Below are positions 35,049 to 46,129 of a DNA stretch of 64,000 bases, piece by piece; position 1 is the stretch's first letter, and the number at the start of each line of letters is the position of its first letter. The DNA is from Polaribacter irgensii 23-P (lineage in GTDB: Bacteria > Bacteroidota > Bacteroidia > Flavobacteriales > Flavobacteriaceae), in contig NZ_CH724148.1 of NCBI RefSeq assembly GCF_000153225.1, positions 2,558,611 through 2,622,610 on the forward strand. The letters run 5' to 3'. Both the position numbers and the translations under genes were made by a program. The notes below the pieces were generated by a model. It did no database searches. It saw only the letters and a program-made list of their open reading frames with translations, and was not told the DNA's origin.

Positions 35049-37511
35049 TTGTTCCTAAAAAAAAGTTTTCTACTTCTTTGCATCTTTTCGATATCCATCC
35101 TTTTTTCGCAACAAAAAACGAATGAAAACGAAGTTTTCATCAACGGAACGGTGATTGATGGAAAAACAAAACAACCACTAGAATTTGCTACTGTTGTATT
35201 AAAGAATACCGAAACCGAAGCACTGTCAGGAGGTCTTACAGATCTGCGCGGGAATTTTAAAATAGCAACACCGAATGCTACATATGAAATAAGTATTAAA
35301 TATATTTCATTTAAATCTATAGTATTCCCTGCTGAGAGTGTCAATTCAAGTAAGGATTTTGGAACGATTTCGCTCTATGAGGATTCAAACAGTTTAAATG
35401 AAATTGTTATTGTTGCAGAAAAAACAACCGTAAATATTCGCTTGGATAAAAAAATATTTAATATCGGGAAAGACTTATCAATTAGAGGTGGAAATGCAAG
35501 TGATGTTCTTGGAAATGTGCCCTCTGTGCAAGTTGATGTTGAAGGAACCGTGAGTCTTAGGGGAAATGAAAATGTAACCATATTAATAGACGGAAGACCC
35601 AGCGCACTCGTAGGAATGAATGGTGCAGAAGCACTTCGACAAATTCCGGCAGAAGCGATTGAAAAAGTAGAAGTCATTACTTCTCCATCGGCAAGATATG
35701 ATGCCGAGGGCACTGCTGGTATTTTAAATATTATTTTAAGAAAAAATAAATTAGTTGGTTTTAACGGCTCTTTACAATTAGATCTTGGAAATCCATTAAA
35801 AACAGGAACAGCTTTTAATGCAAATTGGCGCACTGAAAAATTGAACTTGTTTACCAATACTGGTTTTCGCTACAACACAAACCCTGGAAATGCGTATAGT
35901 GACTCTAAGTATCTGTCTACAAACGCCCAAAATGCAAGAGTGCTTGAAGAGCGGAGATTTGGAAGACAAGGACGGTCTTTATTTACAAGTTTTGGCGCCA
36001 CATATTTCCTTACAGCAAATACAAGTATTGTAGGAAACATTGTTTTAAATGGTGGAAAAGACAATGACTTAAACACAAATAAGATACAAAGATTTGATGC
36101 ACTGGGAAACACAAATGAGCGAACAAAAAGAACGGAAGCAAAAAGTGAAGATGAACAACGCGTTCAATATACCTTAGATTATCTAAATAATTTTGATGGA
36201 ACTGGAAGAAAACTATCTATAAACACCCAATATTCTGCAGAAATAGAGCGCGCTTTAAATACAATTACAGAAATTGATACGCCTTCAAAAATATTGAATG
36301 ACTTAGAACAAGTAAAGAATGATCAAGACGAAACCCAGGCATTACTTCAAATAGATTATGTACATCCCGTTGGAGAAAGCATTCAATATGAAGCAGGATT
36401 CAGAGGAAATTACAGAGATATTTTCAATAGTTTTTATCTTGCTGAACGCAAGGATTTTGAAAATGAGGGTCCCTTAATTCCAGACACAGGTCTTAATAAT
36501 TCTTTTAATTACAACGAATTTGTAAATGCTGCCTACTTTCAATACGGCCAAAAATTTAATAAAATATCTCTTTTGGCAGGAATACGGTATGAATTTACTT
36601 CCATTGAGATTGCACAGCAAACCGCAACAACGGAAGATAAAAGAAAGTACGGCAACTTCTTTCCTACTGCTAATCTTGGCTATGAATTTAAAGATGGAGA
36701 AAATATTACTTTGGGATATAATAGACGAATTAGAAGACCTCGAGGACGCAGTTTAAACCCATTTCCTAGCCGCTCAAGTGAATCTAATTTGTACAGTGGT
36801 AACGTATCATTAAACCCAGTAATTACGGATGCTTTAGATATTGGATACCTAAAACGTTGGAATAAATTTACATTAAGCACCTCGTTGTATTATAATATTA
36901 GCAACAACAACTGGGAATGGATTCAAGAAAATACAGGAATGTTAACAGACAACGGAGATCCGATCACCAAAAAATTTCCTATCAACCTCTCTACAGAGGA
37001 AAGGTTTGGTTTTGAGTTCACACTGAATTACAAACCTTTTAGAAGCTGGAACATTAATAGTGACTTTAATATTTTTAATATAACTAGCACCGGAGACTAT
37101 ACAAGTAATGCAACAAATGTTAACCAAAATTTTGATTTTAACAATACCGCCTTCTTCATACGATTAAACCAAAAAATTACGTTGCCAGGAAAAACAGATT
37201 TGCAAATAAACATGAACTACAGAGGACCGAGTCAAAATGCACAAACCAAAAGTAGAAGTGTTTTTCGCATGAGTATCGCCGCTAGTAAAGATCTTTTTAA
37301 CGAAAGAGCCTCCTTAAGTTTAAATATGAGTGATCTTTTTAATAGCAGTATTAGCCGAAGATCCACTTTGCTTCCTGGATTCTTAGATCAGTCCTTTGAA
37401 TTTCAATGGAGAGAACCTCAAATTAATTTAAGTTTGGTATACCGTTTCAATCAAAAAAAGAAGACAAACATAAGTAGCGCATCTGCCAACGGCGACGGTG
37501 AAGGCCTTTAA
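35049..37511 (+). CDS. Outer-membrane TonB-dependent receptor-like protein
   Basis: This 820-residue protein starts at a TTG and has a signal peptide (FLKKSFLLLCIFSISILFS). A carboxypeptidase-regulatory-like beta-sandwich (about 27-110: NGTVIDGKTKQPLEFATVVL) is followed by a TonB plug (about 120-225: GNASDVLGNVPSVQVD, GRPSALVG) and a C-terminal beta-barrel of the OMP_b-brl_3 type ending LSLVYRFNQ plus a short tail. No SusD partner is adjacent, so it is not a polysaccharide-utilisation pair. Peptide or metal-chelate uptake are both possible. There is no in-frame ATG upstream. Confidence 0.87.
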   Translation: MFLKKSFLLLCIFSISILFSQQKTNENEVFINGTVIDGKTKQPLEFATVVLKNTETEALSGGLTDLRGNFKIATPNATYEISIKYISFKSIVFPAESVNSSKDFGTISLYEDSNSLNEIVIVAEKTTVNIRLDKKIFNIGKDLSIRGGNASDVLGNVPSVQVDVEGTVSLRGNENVTILIDGRPSALVGMNGAEALRQIPAEAIEKVEVITSPSARYDAEGTAGILNIILRKNKLVGFNGSLQLDLGNPLKTGTAFNANWRTEKLNLFTNTGFRYNTNPGNAYSDSKYLSTNAQNARVLEERRFGRQGRSLFTSFGATYFLTANTSIVGNIVLNGGKDNDLNTNKIQRFDALGNTNERTKRTEAKSEDEQRVQYTLDYLNNFDGTGRKLSINTQYSAEIERALNTITEIDTPSKILNDLEQVKNDQDETQALLQIDYVHPVGESIQYEAGFRGNYRDIFNSFYLAERKDFENEGPLIPDTGLNNSFNYNEFVNAAYFQYGQKFNKISLLAGIRYEFTSIEIAQQTATTEDKRKYGNFFPTANLGYEFKDGENITLGYNRRIRRPRGRSLNPFPSRSSESNLYSGNVSLNPVITDALDIGYLKRWNKFTLSTSLYYNISNNNWEWIQENTGMLTDNGDPITKKFPINLSTEERFGFEFTLNYKPFRSWNINSDFNIFNITSTGDYTSNATNVNQNFDFNNTAFFIRLNQKITLPGKTDLQINMNYRGPSQNAQTKSRSVFRMSIAASKDLFNERASLSLNMSDLFNSSISRRSTLLPGFLDQSFEFQWREPQINLSLVYRFNQKKKTNISSASANGDGEGL

Positions 37512-37640
37512 CTAAATTGAAATAATGTACGAAAACACTTTTGAAATTTGCAGAGCAAAAAACAAGAGAGTTTTTATTTAGAAGCGAGCCTATCTTTGCA
37601 ATGGATATTTGCATACTGTAATCTTTCATCATTATAACAA

Positions 37641-37672
37641 AAAAAACCGTTCAAATTATTGAACGGTTTTTT
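37641..37672. terminator. Bidirectional terminator
   Basis: A perfect 14-base stem (A6-CCGTTCAA / TTGAACGG-T6) with a four-base loop lies between the receptor gene and the convergent small membrane protein gene. Confidence 0.9.
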
Positions 37673-37692
37673 TGAGTATATTTTTAAAAAAA

Positions 37693-37866
37693 CTACTTTT
37701 CTTCAGCAGCGTTTTTTGCTTCCTTCTTTAATTTTAAGCTCTCCCAAACAGTACCGCCAATCCAATAAGGAACTACAAATGTTAATAGAAAAATCAACAA
37801 CCAAAAACCTGCAGTAAATACAAACATGAATAAAACCAATCCTGAAAATTGAGAAAAATCTAACAT
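37693..37866 (-). CDS. Small single-span membrane protein
   Basis: The most likely start is the ATG at 37866, giving 57 residues (LDFSQFSGLVLF...). A 16-codon upstream extension is open but lacks a good start context. One long hydrophobic stretch (about 9-38, possibly two helices) is followed by a Lys/Glu-rich cytoplasmic tail ending AAEEK. Nothing else is recognisable. It lies between a terminator and the divergent fumC gene. Confidence 0.55.
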   Translation of the reverse strand: MLDFSQFSGLVLFMFVFTAGFWLLIFLLTFVVPYWIGGTVWESLKLKKEAKNAAEEK

Positions 37867-37992
37867 AATAAATATTTTAATAATTATTGGAACAAAAATA
37901 AGACATATTTTCAAATTTTACTTGCTTAATTCAAAATTTTCCGAAAGAATTTAATCGGTTTTGTTCAAACTCTTTTTACTTAGTTTTTTTTG

Positions 37993-38000
37993 TAAATTTG
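37993..38000 (+). promoter_or_regulatory. Candidate -7 element of fumC
   Basis: TAAATTTG matches TAnnTTTG and lies 109 bases before the fumC ATG, which implies a leader of about 100 bases. A TTTG at 37960-37963 is too far to be a good -33 box. Confidence 0.35.
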
Positions 38001-38109
38001 CCTTGTTAGTGAGCATATTATTTTTATATCAAAAGGACGTTTTTAGATTTTTATCCCTTAAAGAAATTTGGATACAAAATTAAAAGAGACCGTTTAAAAA
38101 AAGAACCAC

Positions 38110-39507
38110 ATGAAGTATAGAATTGAGAAAGACACGATGGGGAATGTAGAAGTCCCTGCAGATAAGTATTGGGGTGCACAAACGGAACGCTCGCGCAACA
38201 ACTTTAAAATTGGAGCTGCAGGTTCTATGCCTTTAGAAATTGTTTATGGATTTGCTTACTTGAAAAAAGCTGCTGCCTTTACGAATGCAGAATTAGGAGT
38301 TTTATCACTAGAAAAAAGAGATTTAATAGCGCAAGTTTGCGATGAAATTTTAGAAGGTAGATTAGACGATCAATTTCCGTTGGTTATTTGGCAAACGGGC
38401 TCAGGCACACAATCAAACATGAATGTGAACGAAGTAATTGCCAACAGAGCGCACGAAATTGCGGGAAAAGTTATTGGAGAAGGAGAGAAAACAATTCAAC
38501 CTAATGACGATGTCAACAAATCACAATCCTCAAATGACACCTTTCCAACTGGTATGCATATTGCCGCCTATAAAAAGATTGTTGAAAACACCATTCCTGG
38601 AATTACACAGCTAAGAGATACGTTAAAAGCAAAATCAATCGCCTTTGCAACTATTGTAAAAATTGGACGCACACATTTAATGGATGCAACACCACTCACC
38701 CTCGGGCAAGAGTTTTCTGGATATGTAGCGCAATTAAACTTTGGTCTAAAAGCATTAAACAATACCTTAGAACACCTAGCTCAGTTAGCTTTAGGAGGTA
38801 CTGCTGTCGGCACTGGATTAAATACGCCTGCAGGATATGATGTATTAGTAGCTAAATATATTGCTGATTTTACAGGGCTGCCCTTTATTACAGCGGAAAA
38901 CAAGTTTGAAGCTTTGGCCGCACATGACGCTTTTGTAGAAACCCACGGTGCTTTAAAGCAAGTAGCGGTTTCTTTAAATAAAATAGCAAATGATATCAGA
39001 ATGATGGCTTCTGGACCAAGATCTGGAATCGGTGAAATCATGATCCCTGCCAATGAACCAGGTTCTTCGATTATGCCAGGAAAAGTAAACCCTACACAAG
39101 CAGAAGCAATTACCATGGTTTGTGCACAAGTTATGGGGAATGACGTTGCCGTTACCGTAGGAGGAACCCAAGGGCATTATGAATTGAATGTTTTTAAACC
39201 AATGATGGCCGCGAATGTGTTACAATCTGCGCAGTTGATCGGAGATGCCTGTGTTTCTTTCGATGTAAACTGTGTTGCTGGTATTGAACCGAATCATAAA
39301 AGAATTACCGAATTATTAAATAATTCACTTATGCTTGTAACGGCTTTGAATACTAAAATAGGCTACTATAAAGCTGCTGAAATTGCAAACACAGCGCATG
39401 AAAACGGTACAACACTAAAAGTAGAAGCGGTTCGTTTAGGATATGTTACTGAAGCGCAATACGACGAATGGGTAAAGCCAGAAGAAATGATTGGCGGATT
39501 AAAATAA
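38110..39507 (+). CDS. fumC: Class II fumarate hydratase
   Basis: This 465-residue cytosolic enzyme hydrates fumarate to malate in the TCA cycle; it can also take up the fumarate released by ArgH. Motifs seen are [15 protein letters not shown] near residue 97, the catalytic-His region [16 protein letters not shown] near 184, and the superfamily loop [16 protein letters not shown] near 317. Length is typical. It forms a single-gene unit preceded by a -7 element. Confidence 0.97.
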   Translation: MKYRIEKDTMGNVEVPADKYWGAQTERSRNNFKIGAAGSMPLEIVYGFAYLKKAAAFTNAELGVLSLEKRDLIAQVCDEILEGRLDDQFPLVIWQTGSGTQSNMNVNEVIANRAHEIAGKVIGEGEKTIQPNDDVNKSQSSNDTFPTGMHIAAYKKIVENTIPGITQLRDTLKAKSIAFATIVKIGRTHLMDATPLTLGQEFSGYVAQLNFGLKALNNTLEHLAQLALGGTAVGTGLNTPAGYDVLVAKYIADFTGLPFITAENKFEALAAHDAFVETHGALKQVAVSLNKIANDIRMMASGPRSGIGEIMIPANEPGSSIMPGKVNPTQAEAITMVCAQVMGNDVAVTVGGTQGHYELNVFKPMMAANVLQSAQLIGDACVSFDVNCVAGIEPNHKRITELLNNSLMLVTALNTKIGYYKAAEIANTAHENGTTLKVEAVRLGYVTEAQYDEWVKPEEMIGGLK

Positions 39508-39578
39508 AATTATAGTAAATACAACTTTTAAAGAACGGCATGCTTTTGCAGTTCTTTTTTCACTAAAATAACGTGAAT

Positions 39579-40052
39579 ATGAAGCAACACGAAGAGTTTA
39601 TGAGTGCAGCTGTGAAAGCAGCTTTAAAGGGAATGAATAATAATGAAGGAGGCCCATTTGGATGCATCATTGTAAAAGATGGAGCTATAATTGGTAGTGG
39701 AAATAACAAAGTAACATCAACCAATGACCCTACCGCGCATGCAGAAGTCACTGCGATTAGAGATGCCTGCAAAAATATTGGTTCTTTTCAATTGGATGGC
39801 TGTATTATTTATACTTCCTGTGAACCCTGTCCAATGTGTTTAGGTGCTATTTATTGGGCAAGACCCGACAAAGTCTATTACGGAAGTAATCAGCAAGACG
39901 CTGCCAATATTGGTTTTGACGATGCTTTTATTTACAAAGAGATTCCTTTACCTTACGAAAAAAGGAGTATTCCTTTTGAACAGGTAGGGAGAGAAATTGC
40001 ACTAGAGCCCTTTCAAAAATGGACCGAAAAACAAGATAAAACGGCCTACTAA
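39579..40052 (+). CDS. Guanine deaminase-like nucleoside/nucleobase deaminase
   Basis: I start at the ATG at 39579, two codons after a possible GTG, giving 157 residues. The cytidine-deaminase fold has the zinc ligands and catalytic Glu in HAEVTAI (near 55-61) and PCPMCLGAIYWA (near 84-95). The GGPFGCIIV start and the C-terminal segment match the Bacillus GuaD type, not the tRNA adenosine deaminase TadA, whose RNA-binding end differs. Guanine deamination is the best guess; related proteins deaminate other bases. Confidence 0.85.
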   Translation: MKQHEEFMSAAVKAALKGMNNNEGGPFGCIIVKDGAIIGSGNNKVTSTNDPTAHAEVTAIRDACKNIGSFQLDGCIIYTSCEPCPMCLGAIYWARPDKVYYGSNQQDAANIGFDDAFIYKEIPLPYEKRSIPFEQVGREIALEPFQKWTEKQDKTAY

Positions 40053-40095
40053 AAAGGTAAAAAACCGAAGTTGTCACTCCGGTTTTTTACCTTTT
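40052..40095. terminator. Strong bidirectional terminator
   Basis: A perfect 16-base stem AAAAGGTAAAAAACCG / CGGTTTTTTACCTTTT with a 12-base loop separates the deaminase gene from the convergent DinB gene. Confidence 0.9.
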
Positions 40096-40120
40096 AAAAT
40101 TCAAGAATATTCCTTACTGT

Positions 40121-40630
40121 TCATAAATAACGTGCTGTTATAATATTTAAATGGTGTAATTGATGCCCTGAAAACAAGTACCCCAAAGCCCGCACAGAAA
40201 TAGCATTGTTGGATGCCATTCCTGCTCTTAACAATGCCGCTTCAGAAAAACTTCGATACAGTTGAATTGTAGATTTTCGAAGTATCGTCATCTCCTCTAA
40301 TAATTCATAATAATCGCGATCGTTGGCAGTATCGTTCTCCACAAAAAGATCTTGATCATATCCAGGCAAAGCAGTTTTATCATTTCTGGCAAAGCATAAA
40401 GCTCGATAACAAAAAATTCTTTCTGTATCTATAATATGTTGTATGACCTCTTTTAATGTCCACTTTCCAGCGGCATAAGAAAAGCTGTGTTTGTCTTTAG
40501 ATACAGTATGTAACAATTGGTTAAATGCTACTTGAGCGCTTTCTAAATTGTCTATAATTGACTTTTCCTCCATCGAAATCAACTGTATGTATTGTTCAAA
40601 ATAGGGAGCGTATTCTGTTTTTGATATCAT
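40121..40630 (-). CDS. DinB-family protein
   Basis: This 169-residue protein is a four-helix bundle of the DinB/YfiT superfamily, with the sequence AAGKWTLKEVIQHIIDTERIF near residue 60, which carries the first metal-binding His, and the late LFSGHQLHHLNII with a His pair near 155-159. These proteins are putative metal-dependent enzymes, some of them thiol transferases. The substrate is unknown. It stands alone. Confidence 0.85.
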   Translation of the reverse strand: MISKTEYAPYFEQYIQLISMEEKSIIDNLESAQVAFNQLLHTVSKDKHSFSYAAGKWTLKEVIQHIIDTERIFCYRALCFARNDKTALPGYDQDLFVENDTANDRDYYELLEEMTILRKSTIQLYRSFSEAALLRAGMASNNAISVRALGYLFSGHQLHHLNIITARYL

Positions 40631-40820
40631 TTTATTTTAATTTTGAAAAATTTATCGGACTTTTCAGATTCACTGTTGCGTTAAAAAACTTTTGAAATCA
40701 AAGCTAGCCCTCAGCAATGAAAAGAAAATAAGTTTTAAAAACAAAGCCAACAGGAACAAATATAGCTTTTATGCCGGTTAAGCTATTATTTTAAATTAAT
40801 TTTGTATTTCATCGCAAGAC

Positions 40821-41597
40821 ATGCTATTTCGACAAAAAAAATACATTCAATTTTTGCTAAAAGCAACCAATCAGCACGGCGTACACTCCCCTTTTGTGTT
40901 CCTCCTGGTAACCAAGTGTTTCTATGTAAAGCTTGAAAATACCCTATGGAATAAATTTTTAAATGCAAAAAGTTCTACTGCAAAAAATCATCACAAAATT
41001 AAAACTTTGAATTTTGATAGCACTTCTAATGTTTTTGAGAAAAAGCTTCTTAAAATTTCTGAGCTCGGAAAACTGGAGGGGATTTCAAATAAAAATGCCA
41101 AGCTTTTAATTAAAATTATCCAATACCTGAAACCGAAAAACATATTAGAAATTGGCACTTCAATAGGCTTGGGAACTACTGCAATAAAAATAGCAAATAA
41201 AAATTCTTCAATAACAACCATAGAAGGCTGTCCAGAGAAAATTAAAATTGCACGCGCATTATTTCTGGAAAATAAATTAAATGCTAGCGAAATAATTGCT
41301 GGAAATTTTTCAGAAACACTTCTAACAACCGTGCAAAAAAAACAATTCGATTTTATATACTTTGATAGCAACCCCACAAAAGAAGCAACTCTCGCCTTCT
41401 TTAAAATAGGAATACAAGGCATTCACAACGATTCTTTTTTCATCTTCAATTCAATTTATAAGAATGCTGAAATGCAAGCAGCGTGGTCTCAAATTAAAAA
41501 GCATCCAAAAGTTCGTGTTACAATTGATATCTTTTACTTCGGAATCGTTTTTTTTAGAAAGGAACAAGCCAAAGAAAATTTTAAAATAAGAGTTTAA
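40821..41597 (+). CDS. Class I SAM-dependent methyltransferase, O-methyltransferase-like
   Basis: This 258-residue protein starts with a flavobacterial lead segment containing TNQHGVHSPFVFLL. The Rossmann-like methyltransferase core begins at NILEIGTSIGLGTTAI (motif I, near 113) with ITTIEGCPEK (motif II) after it and FDFIYFDSNP (motif IV, near 175) further down. The arrangement resembles catechol-O-methyltransferase relatives. The substrate is unknown. Sixty bases separate it from the cobalamin adenosyltransferase gene, which has its own -7 box. Confidence 0.78.
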   Translation: MLFRQKKYIQFLLKATNQHGVHSPFVFLLVTKCFYVKLENTLWNKFLNAKSSTAKNHHKIKTLNFDSTSNVFEKKLLKISELGKLEGISNKNAKLLIKIIQYLKPKNILEIGTSIGLGTTAIKIANKNSSITTIEGCPEKIKIARALFLENKLNASEIIAGNFSETLLTTVQKKQFDFIYFDSNPTKEATLAFFKIGIQGIHNDSFFIFNSIYKNAEMQAAWSQIKKHPKVRVTIDIFYFGIVFFRKEQAKENFKIRV

Positions 41598-41621
41598 CAC
41601 CTTCTTAAAAGATAAACTTTG

Positions 41622-41629
41622 TAACTTTG
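41622..41629 (+). promoter_or_regulatory. Candidate -7 element of the cobalamin adenosyltransferase gene
   Basis: TAACTTTG matches the -7 consensus 28 bases before the ATG. Confidence 0.4.
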
Positions 41630-41656
41630 AGAGGTAAAACTTTAGAAATAAATTAG

Positions 41657-42229
41657 ATGAAAATATATACAAAAACTGGAGATCGAGGAACTACTGCATT
41701 ATTTGGTGGTACAAGAGTAAAAAAATACAATCTGCGCATCAATAGTTATGGAACGGTAGATGAACTAAACTCCTACATCGGATTGATTAAAGATCAGCAG
41801 ATTTCAGAGGACCACAAAGAAGGGCTTTTAAAAGTTCAAAATGAACTGTTTACTTTGGGTGCGATGTTGGCAACACCTCCAGATAAAGAAATGTTAAAAT
41901 CAGGAAAAGATCGCTTAAATATTCCGAAAATTGACGAAGACTCGATTTTATTCTTAGAAAATGAAATTGATAAAATGGAGCTAACTCTTCCTCAGATGAC
42001 GCATTTTATACTTCCTGGAGGGCATCAAGCGGTATCATTTTGTCACATAGCAAGGTGCGTTTGTAGGCGTGCAGAAAGATTATCTGTAGAGTTAAACGAT
42101 CAAGAAGCAATAAATAATGACATTTTAAAATACCTAAACCGCCTTTCTGACTATCTTTTTGTATTGGCACGAAAGTTGTCACAAGATTTACAAATAGAAG
42201 AATTCAAATGGATTCCTAAAAAAAATTAA
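41657..42229 (+). CDS. Cob(I)alamin adenosyltransferase, PduO type
   Basis: This 190-residue enzyme attaches the 5'-deoxyadenosyl group of ATP to cob(I)alamin, giving adenosylcobalamin. The N-terminal ATP motif KIYTKTGDRGTTALFGG (2-18) and the RCVCRRAERL region near 135 with NRLSDYLFVLAR near 165 are characteristic. Length is normal. Neighbours do not form a cobalamin operon, but adenosylcobalamin is the cofactor expected by the CarH-like regulator elsewhere in this window. Methylmalonyl-CoA mutase or ribonucleotide reductase would be other users. Confidence 0.93.
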   Translation: MKIYTKTGDRGTTALFGGTRVKKYNLRINSYGTVDELNSYIGLIKDQQISEDHKEGLLKVQNELFTLGAMLATPPDKEMLKSGKDRLNIPKIDEDSILFLENEIDKMELTLPQMTHFILPGGHQAVSFCHIARCVCRRAERLSVELNDQEAINNDILKYLNRLSDYLFVLARKLSQDLQIEEFKWIPKKN

Positions 42230-42349
42230 TACGTTCTTTTTTTATCGCATTGAAGAAGTTTATAGTCCTTATTTGTTTATTTTAAAGATTGATTTTAAAC
42301 ACTTGAAAAAAATTATGATTTTCTTCACAATAAATTTCTTAAAAAAGAC

Positions 42350-42379
42350 TTGCGTAATTCAGTAAAAAAATTATTTTTG
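42350..42379 (+). promoter_or_regulatory. Promoter of the DUF2795 gene
   Basis: A TTG at 42350-42352 and TATTTTTG at 42372-42379 are separated by 19 bases, fitting the Bacteroidetes -33 and -7 elements. The ATG lies 21 bases after the -7 box. Confidence 0.55.
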
Positions 42380-42400
42380 CACAAAATTAAACAATAAGAA

Positions 42401-42622
42401 ATGTATTGGACTTTAGAATTGGCATCTTATTTAGCAGATGCGCCTTGGCCAGCAACCAAAGATGAGTTAATAGATTATGCTATCAGAACTGGATCTCCCT
42501 TAGAAGTTGTTGAAAACTTACAAGATATAGAAGATGAAGGTGATTCATATGACTCAATTGTAGAGATTTGGCCAGATTATCCGACGGAAGATGATTACCT
42601 TTGGAACGAGGATGAATACTAA
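42401..42622 (+). CDS. DUF2795 domain protein
   Basis: This 73-residue acidic protein is the small DUF2795 type: ELASYLADAPWPATKDELIDYA at the start, a helix with SPLEVVENLQDIEDEG, and a strongly acidic end. DUF2795 is a short helical domain found across bacteria, often between core genes. In Bacteroidetes it commonly sits just before secA, as here, but its function is not established. It has its own promoter and terminator, so the link to SecA may be positional only. Confidence 0.85.
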   Translation: MYWTLELASYLADAPWPATKDELIDYAIRTGSPLEVVENLQDIEDEGDSYDSIVEIWPDYPTEDDYLWNEDEY

Positions 42623-42636
42623 AAAATATTAAATAT

Positions 42637-42664
42637 AAAAAGTCTCAAACGAGGCTTTTTTTTT
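42637..42664 (+). terminator. Terminator after the DUF2795 gene
   Basis: A short stem AAAAGTCTC / GAGGCTTTT (with a G-T pair) with the loop AAAC is followed by a T run. Confidence 0.7.
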
Positions 42665-42768
42665 GTTTTATTTTAAACAAAAAAAATATTTTTTATGAGG
42701 TAGCTAAAACTCTGTAATGCAAGTAAATAATTCGGCGATCTTTTATCGCCACTAAAGATAAATAGAAA

Positions 42769-45700
42769 ATGAATGTTTTAAATTCAGTAATCAAACTTTT
42801 TGTGGGTGACAAACAACAAAAAGATTTAAAAATTTTACAACCGATAGTGACCGATGTCAATGCATTTGAGGCTGCAATTTCTAAACTTTCTCACGATGCA
42901 TTGAGGGCAAAAACTATTGAGTTTAAAGCAAGGATTAAAGTAGCTACAAAAGAATTTGACACTAATATTGAAGCCTTGGAGAAAGAGGCTACCACCGCAA
43001 ATATCGACAGGCAGGAAGCTATTTATGCAGAAATTGACCGTCTAAAAGATGAAGCTTACAAAGTTTCTGAAGATGCATTGCTACAAATTATGCCAGAAGC
43101 TTTTGCAGTAGTAAAAGAAACCGCAAAACGTTTTGTTGAAAACAAAGAAATTGAAGTAACCGCAACTGCTTTTGACAGAACATTGTCAGGGGAACGGGAG
43201 CATGTACTCCTCCAAAATGACAAAGCGTTATGGTTAAATTCTTGGGATGCTGCTGGGAAACCAGTTACTTGGGATATGGTGCATTACGATGTACAATTAA
43301 TCGGTGGTTCTGTTTTGCATCAAGGGAAAATTGCAGAAATGATGACTGGTGAAGGAAAAACATTAGTTTCAACCCTACCCGTATATCTAAACGCTTTAAC
43401 AGGAAATGGGGTGCATTTAGTCACCGTAAATGACTATCTAGCGAAACGTGACAAAGCTTGGATGGGTCCCATTTTTGAATTTCATGGTTTTACGACCGAC
43501 TGTATCGATTATCACCAACCAAACTCAGACGCAAGAAGAAAAGCATACAATGCCGATATCACCTATGGAACGAATAATGAATTCGGATTTGATTATTTAC
43601 GTGATAATATGGCAAGCTCCAAAGATGATTTAGTACAAAGAGCACCAAATTATGCCATTATTGACGAAGTTGATTCAGTATTAATTGATGACGCTAGAAC
43701 TCCTTTGATTATCTCAGGCCCCGTTCCACAGGGAGACAGACATGAATTTAATGAACTAAAGCCACTTGTAAGTGATATCGTTGGAATTCAAAGTAAATAT
43801 TTACTTGGAGTCTTAGCAGATGCAAAAAAAATAATTGCAAGTGGGGATACAAAAGAAGGGGGCTTTCAACTGTTAAGAGTCTATAGAGGTCTGCCAAAAA
43901 ACAAAGCTTTGATAAAGTTTTTATCTCTTGAAGGAATGAAACAAATTCTTCAAAAAACAGAAAACTACTACATGGCAGACAATAATAAATTAATGCCCGA
44001 AGTAGACGAAACCTTGTGGTTTGTGATCGAGGAAAAAAATAATCAAATTGATTTAACAGACAAAGGAATTGCACACTTATCAGAAAAGACAGACAATGAT
44101 AACTTTTTTATATTGCCAGATATCGGTGTAAAATTTGGAGAAATTGATACTTCAGAAATGTTACCCGAAGAAAAGTCAAAACAAAAAGAAGAATTGTACA
44201 AAGACTTTAATATTAAAAGTGAGCGCATCCACACCATGAATCAACTCTTGAAAGCATATACTGTTTTTGAAAAAGATGTTGAATACGTGGTAATGGAAAA
44301 TAAAGTAATGATTGTTGACGAACAGACGGGTCGTATTATGGATGGTCGTCGTTATTCTGATGGACTGCACCAAGCAATTGAGGCGAAAGAAAATGTTAAG
44401 ATTGAAGACGCTACACAGACCTTTGCAACGGTAACACTGCAAAATTACTTTAGAATGTATCGCAAACTTTCTGGAATGACAGGAACTGCGGTTACAGAAG
44501 CGGGTGAATTATGGGAAATTTATAAATTAGATGTCGTAGAAATCCCAACGAACAGACCCATACAAAGAGATGACAAAGAAGATTTAGTCTATAAAACTGC
44601 CCGAGAAAAATACAATGCAGTAATCGAAGACATTGTAATTTTAGTAGAGCAAAAGCGTCCTGTTCTGGTAGGAACAACCTCTGTTGAAATATCTGAATTA
44701 CTGGGAAGAATGCTTCAAATGCGAAAAATTCCACACAATATCTTAAACGCGAAGCTTCACAAACGTGAAGCAAATGTTGTTGCAGAAGCAGGAAAGCCCG
44801 GTGTAGTGACTATCGCAACAAACATGGCAGGTCGTGGTACTGATATTAAACTAACCAAAGAAGTGAAAGAAGTGGGTGGTTTGGCAATTATAGGTACTGA
44901 AAGACACGACTCTAGACGTGTAGACAGACAACTTAGAGGACGAGCTGGTAGACAAGGTGATGTTGGATCAACACAATTCTACGTTGCTTTAGATGACAAC
45001 CTGATGCGTCTTTTTGGATCAGACAGAATTGCCAAAATGATGGATAGAATGGGGTTAAAAGAAGGAGAGGTAATTCAACACTCTATGATCTCTAAATCTA
45101 TTGAAAGAGCTCAAAAGAAAGTTGAAGAAAATAACTTTGGAATTCGTAAACGCTTGTTAGAGTACGACGATATTATGAACGCTCAAAGAGAGTTTGTTTA
45201 TAAACGAAGGAAAAATGCTTTAGATGGAAAACGTTTGCAAGTTGACATTGCAAACATGATTTATGAGACTTGTGCTTCTATTATTAACAGTAACAAACCC
45301 GCTAAAGATTTTCAAAATTTCGAGTTTGAACTGATTAAGTTTTCTTCCATGACTTCTCCTTTCTCAGAAGAAGAATTTGAGAAATTATCAGAAAATGAAT
45401 TAATAGACAAGTTATATGATATCATTGCGGTACACTACAAAAACAAAATTGAAAGAAATGCCGTTTTAGCATACCCAGTAATTAAAGATGTTTTCGAAAA
45501 CGAAGGAGATAAATATGAGCGCATTGTTGTACCTTTTACAGACGGTGTTAAATCTTTGCAAGTAGTTACCAACTTAAAAGAAGCTTATGAAACGGAAGGT
45601 AAAAGTTTAGTAACAGACTTTGAAAAAAATATTACACTTGCTATTATAGATGAAAACTGGAAAGAGCACCTGCGTAAAATGGATGAGTTAAAGAATTCTG

Positions 45701-46104
45701 TTCAAAACGCCTCTTATGAGCAGAAAGATCCCTTATTAGTTTATAAATTTGAAGCTTTTGAATTGTTTAAAAAGACCGTAGATGAGATTAACAAAGAAGT
45801 ATTGTCTTTCTTATTCAAAGGAGAATTGCCAGCGCAATCAAACCAAATTTCTGAAGCAAGAAACCAAAGAAAAGAAAGTTTAAATACAAGTAAAGCAGCT
45901 GTTCAAAACTCAACTGAGCAATCAATTTCAAAAGCTAGACAGCAATCTGAACCTGTTGAAACAATGGTGCGAGAGCAACCAAAAATTGGCAGAAATGAGC
46001 GAATTACGATAAAAAATGTGATGAGTGGTGAGCAAAAAGAAGTGAAATTTAAACAAGCCATTCCGCTAATAGAAAAAGGAGAATGGGTTTTGGTAAATAA
46101 TTAA
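42769..46104 (+). CDS. secA: Preprotein translocase ATPase SecA
   Basis: This 1111-residue motor drives unfolded proteins through SecYEG. Walker A is [11 protein letters not shown] near residue 187, the DEAD-box variant [15 protein letters not shown] near 302, and GRGTDIKLT with the [16 protein letters not shown] motif near 695-735. The protein is longer than E. coli SecA because of insertions in the first nucleotide-binding domain region, which is usual in Bacteroidetes. The C-terminus ends in KGEWVLVNN and lacks the CxCx8CH zinc site that binds SecB. It is a single transcription unit, ending in a strong terminator. Confidence 0.98.
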   Translation: MNVLNSVIKLFVGDKQQKDLKILQPIVTDVNAFEAAISKLSHDALRAKTIEFKARIKVATKEFDTNIEALEKEATTANIDRQEAIYAEIDRLKDEAYKVSEDALLQIMPEAFAVVKETAKRFVENKEIEVTATAFDRTLSGEREHVLLQNDKALWLNSWDAAGKPVTWDMVHYDVQLIGGSVLHQGKIAEMMTGEGKTLVSTLPVYLNALTGNGVHLVTVNDYLAKRDKAWMGPIFEFHGFTTDCIDYHQPNSDARRKAYNADITYGTNNEFGFDYLRDNMASSKDDLVQRAPNYAIIDEVDSVLIDDARTPLIISGPVPQGDRHEFNELKPLVSDIVGIQSKYLLGVLADAKKIIASGDTKEGGFQLLRVYRGLPKNKALIKFLSLEGMKQILQKTENYYMADNNKLMPEVDETLWFVIEEKNNQIDLTDKGIAHLSEKTDNDNFFILPDIGVKFGEIDTSEMLPEEKSKQKEELYKDFNIKSERIHTMNQLLKAYTVFEKDVEYVVMENKVMIVDEQTGRIMDGRRYSDGLHQAIEAKENVKIEDATQTFATVTLQNYFRMYRKLSGMTGTAVTEAGELWEIYKLDVVEIPTNRPIQRDDKEDLVYKTAREKYNAVIEDIVILVEQKRPVLVGTTSVEISELLGRMLQMRKIPHNILNAKLHKREANVVAEAGKPGVVTIATNMAGRGTDIKLTKEVKEVGGLAIIGTERHDSRRVDRQLRGRAGRQGDVGSTQFYVALDDNLMRLFGSDRIAKMMDRMGLKEGEVIQHSMISKSIERAQKKVEENNFGIRKRLLEYDDIMNAQREFVYKRRKNALDGKRLQVDIANMIYETCASIINSNKPAKDFQNFEFELIKFSSMTSPFSEEEFEKLSENELIDKLYDIIAVHYKNKIERNAVLAYPVIKDVFENEGDKYERIVVPFTDGVKSLQVVTNLKEAYETEGKSLVTDFEKNITLAIIDENWKEHLRKMDELKNSVQNASYEQKDPLLVYKFEAFELFKKTVDEINKEVLSFLFKGELPAQSNQISEARNQRKESLNTSKAAVQNSTEQSISKARQQSEPVETMVREQPKIGRNERITIKNVMSGEQKEVKFKQAIPLIEKGEWVLVNN

Positions 46105-46129
46105 ATTAGATCCGCCATTAGTTTTCATA

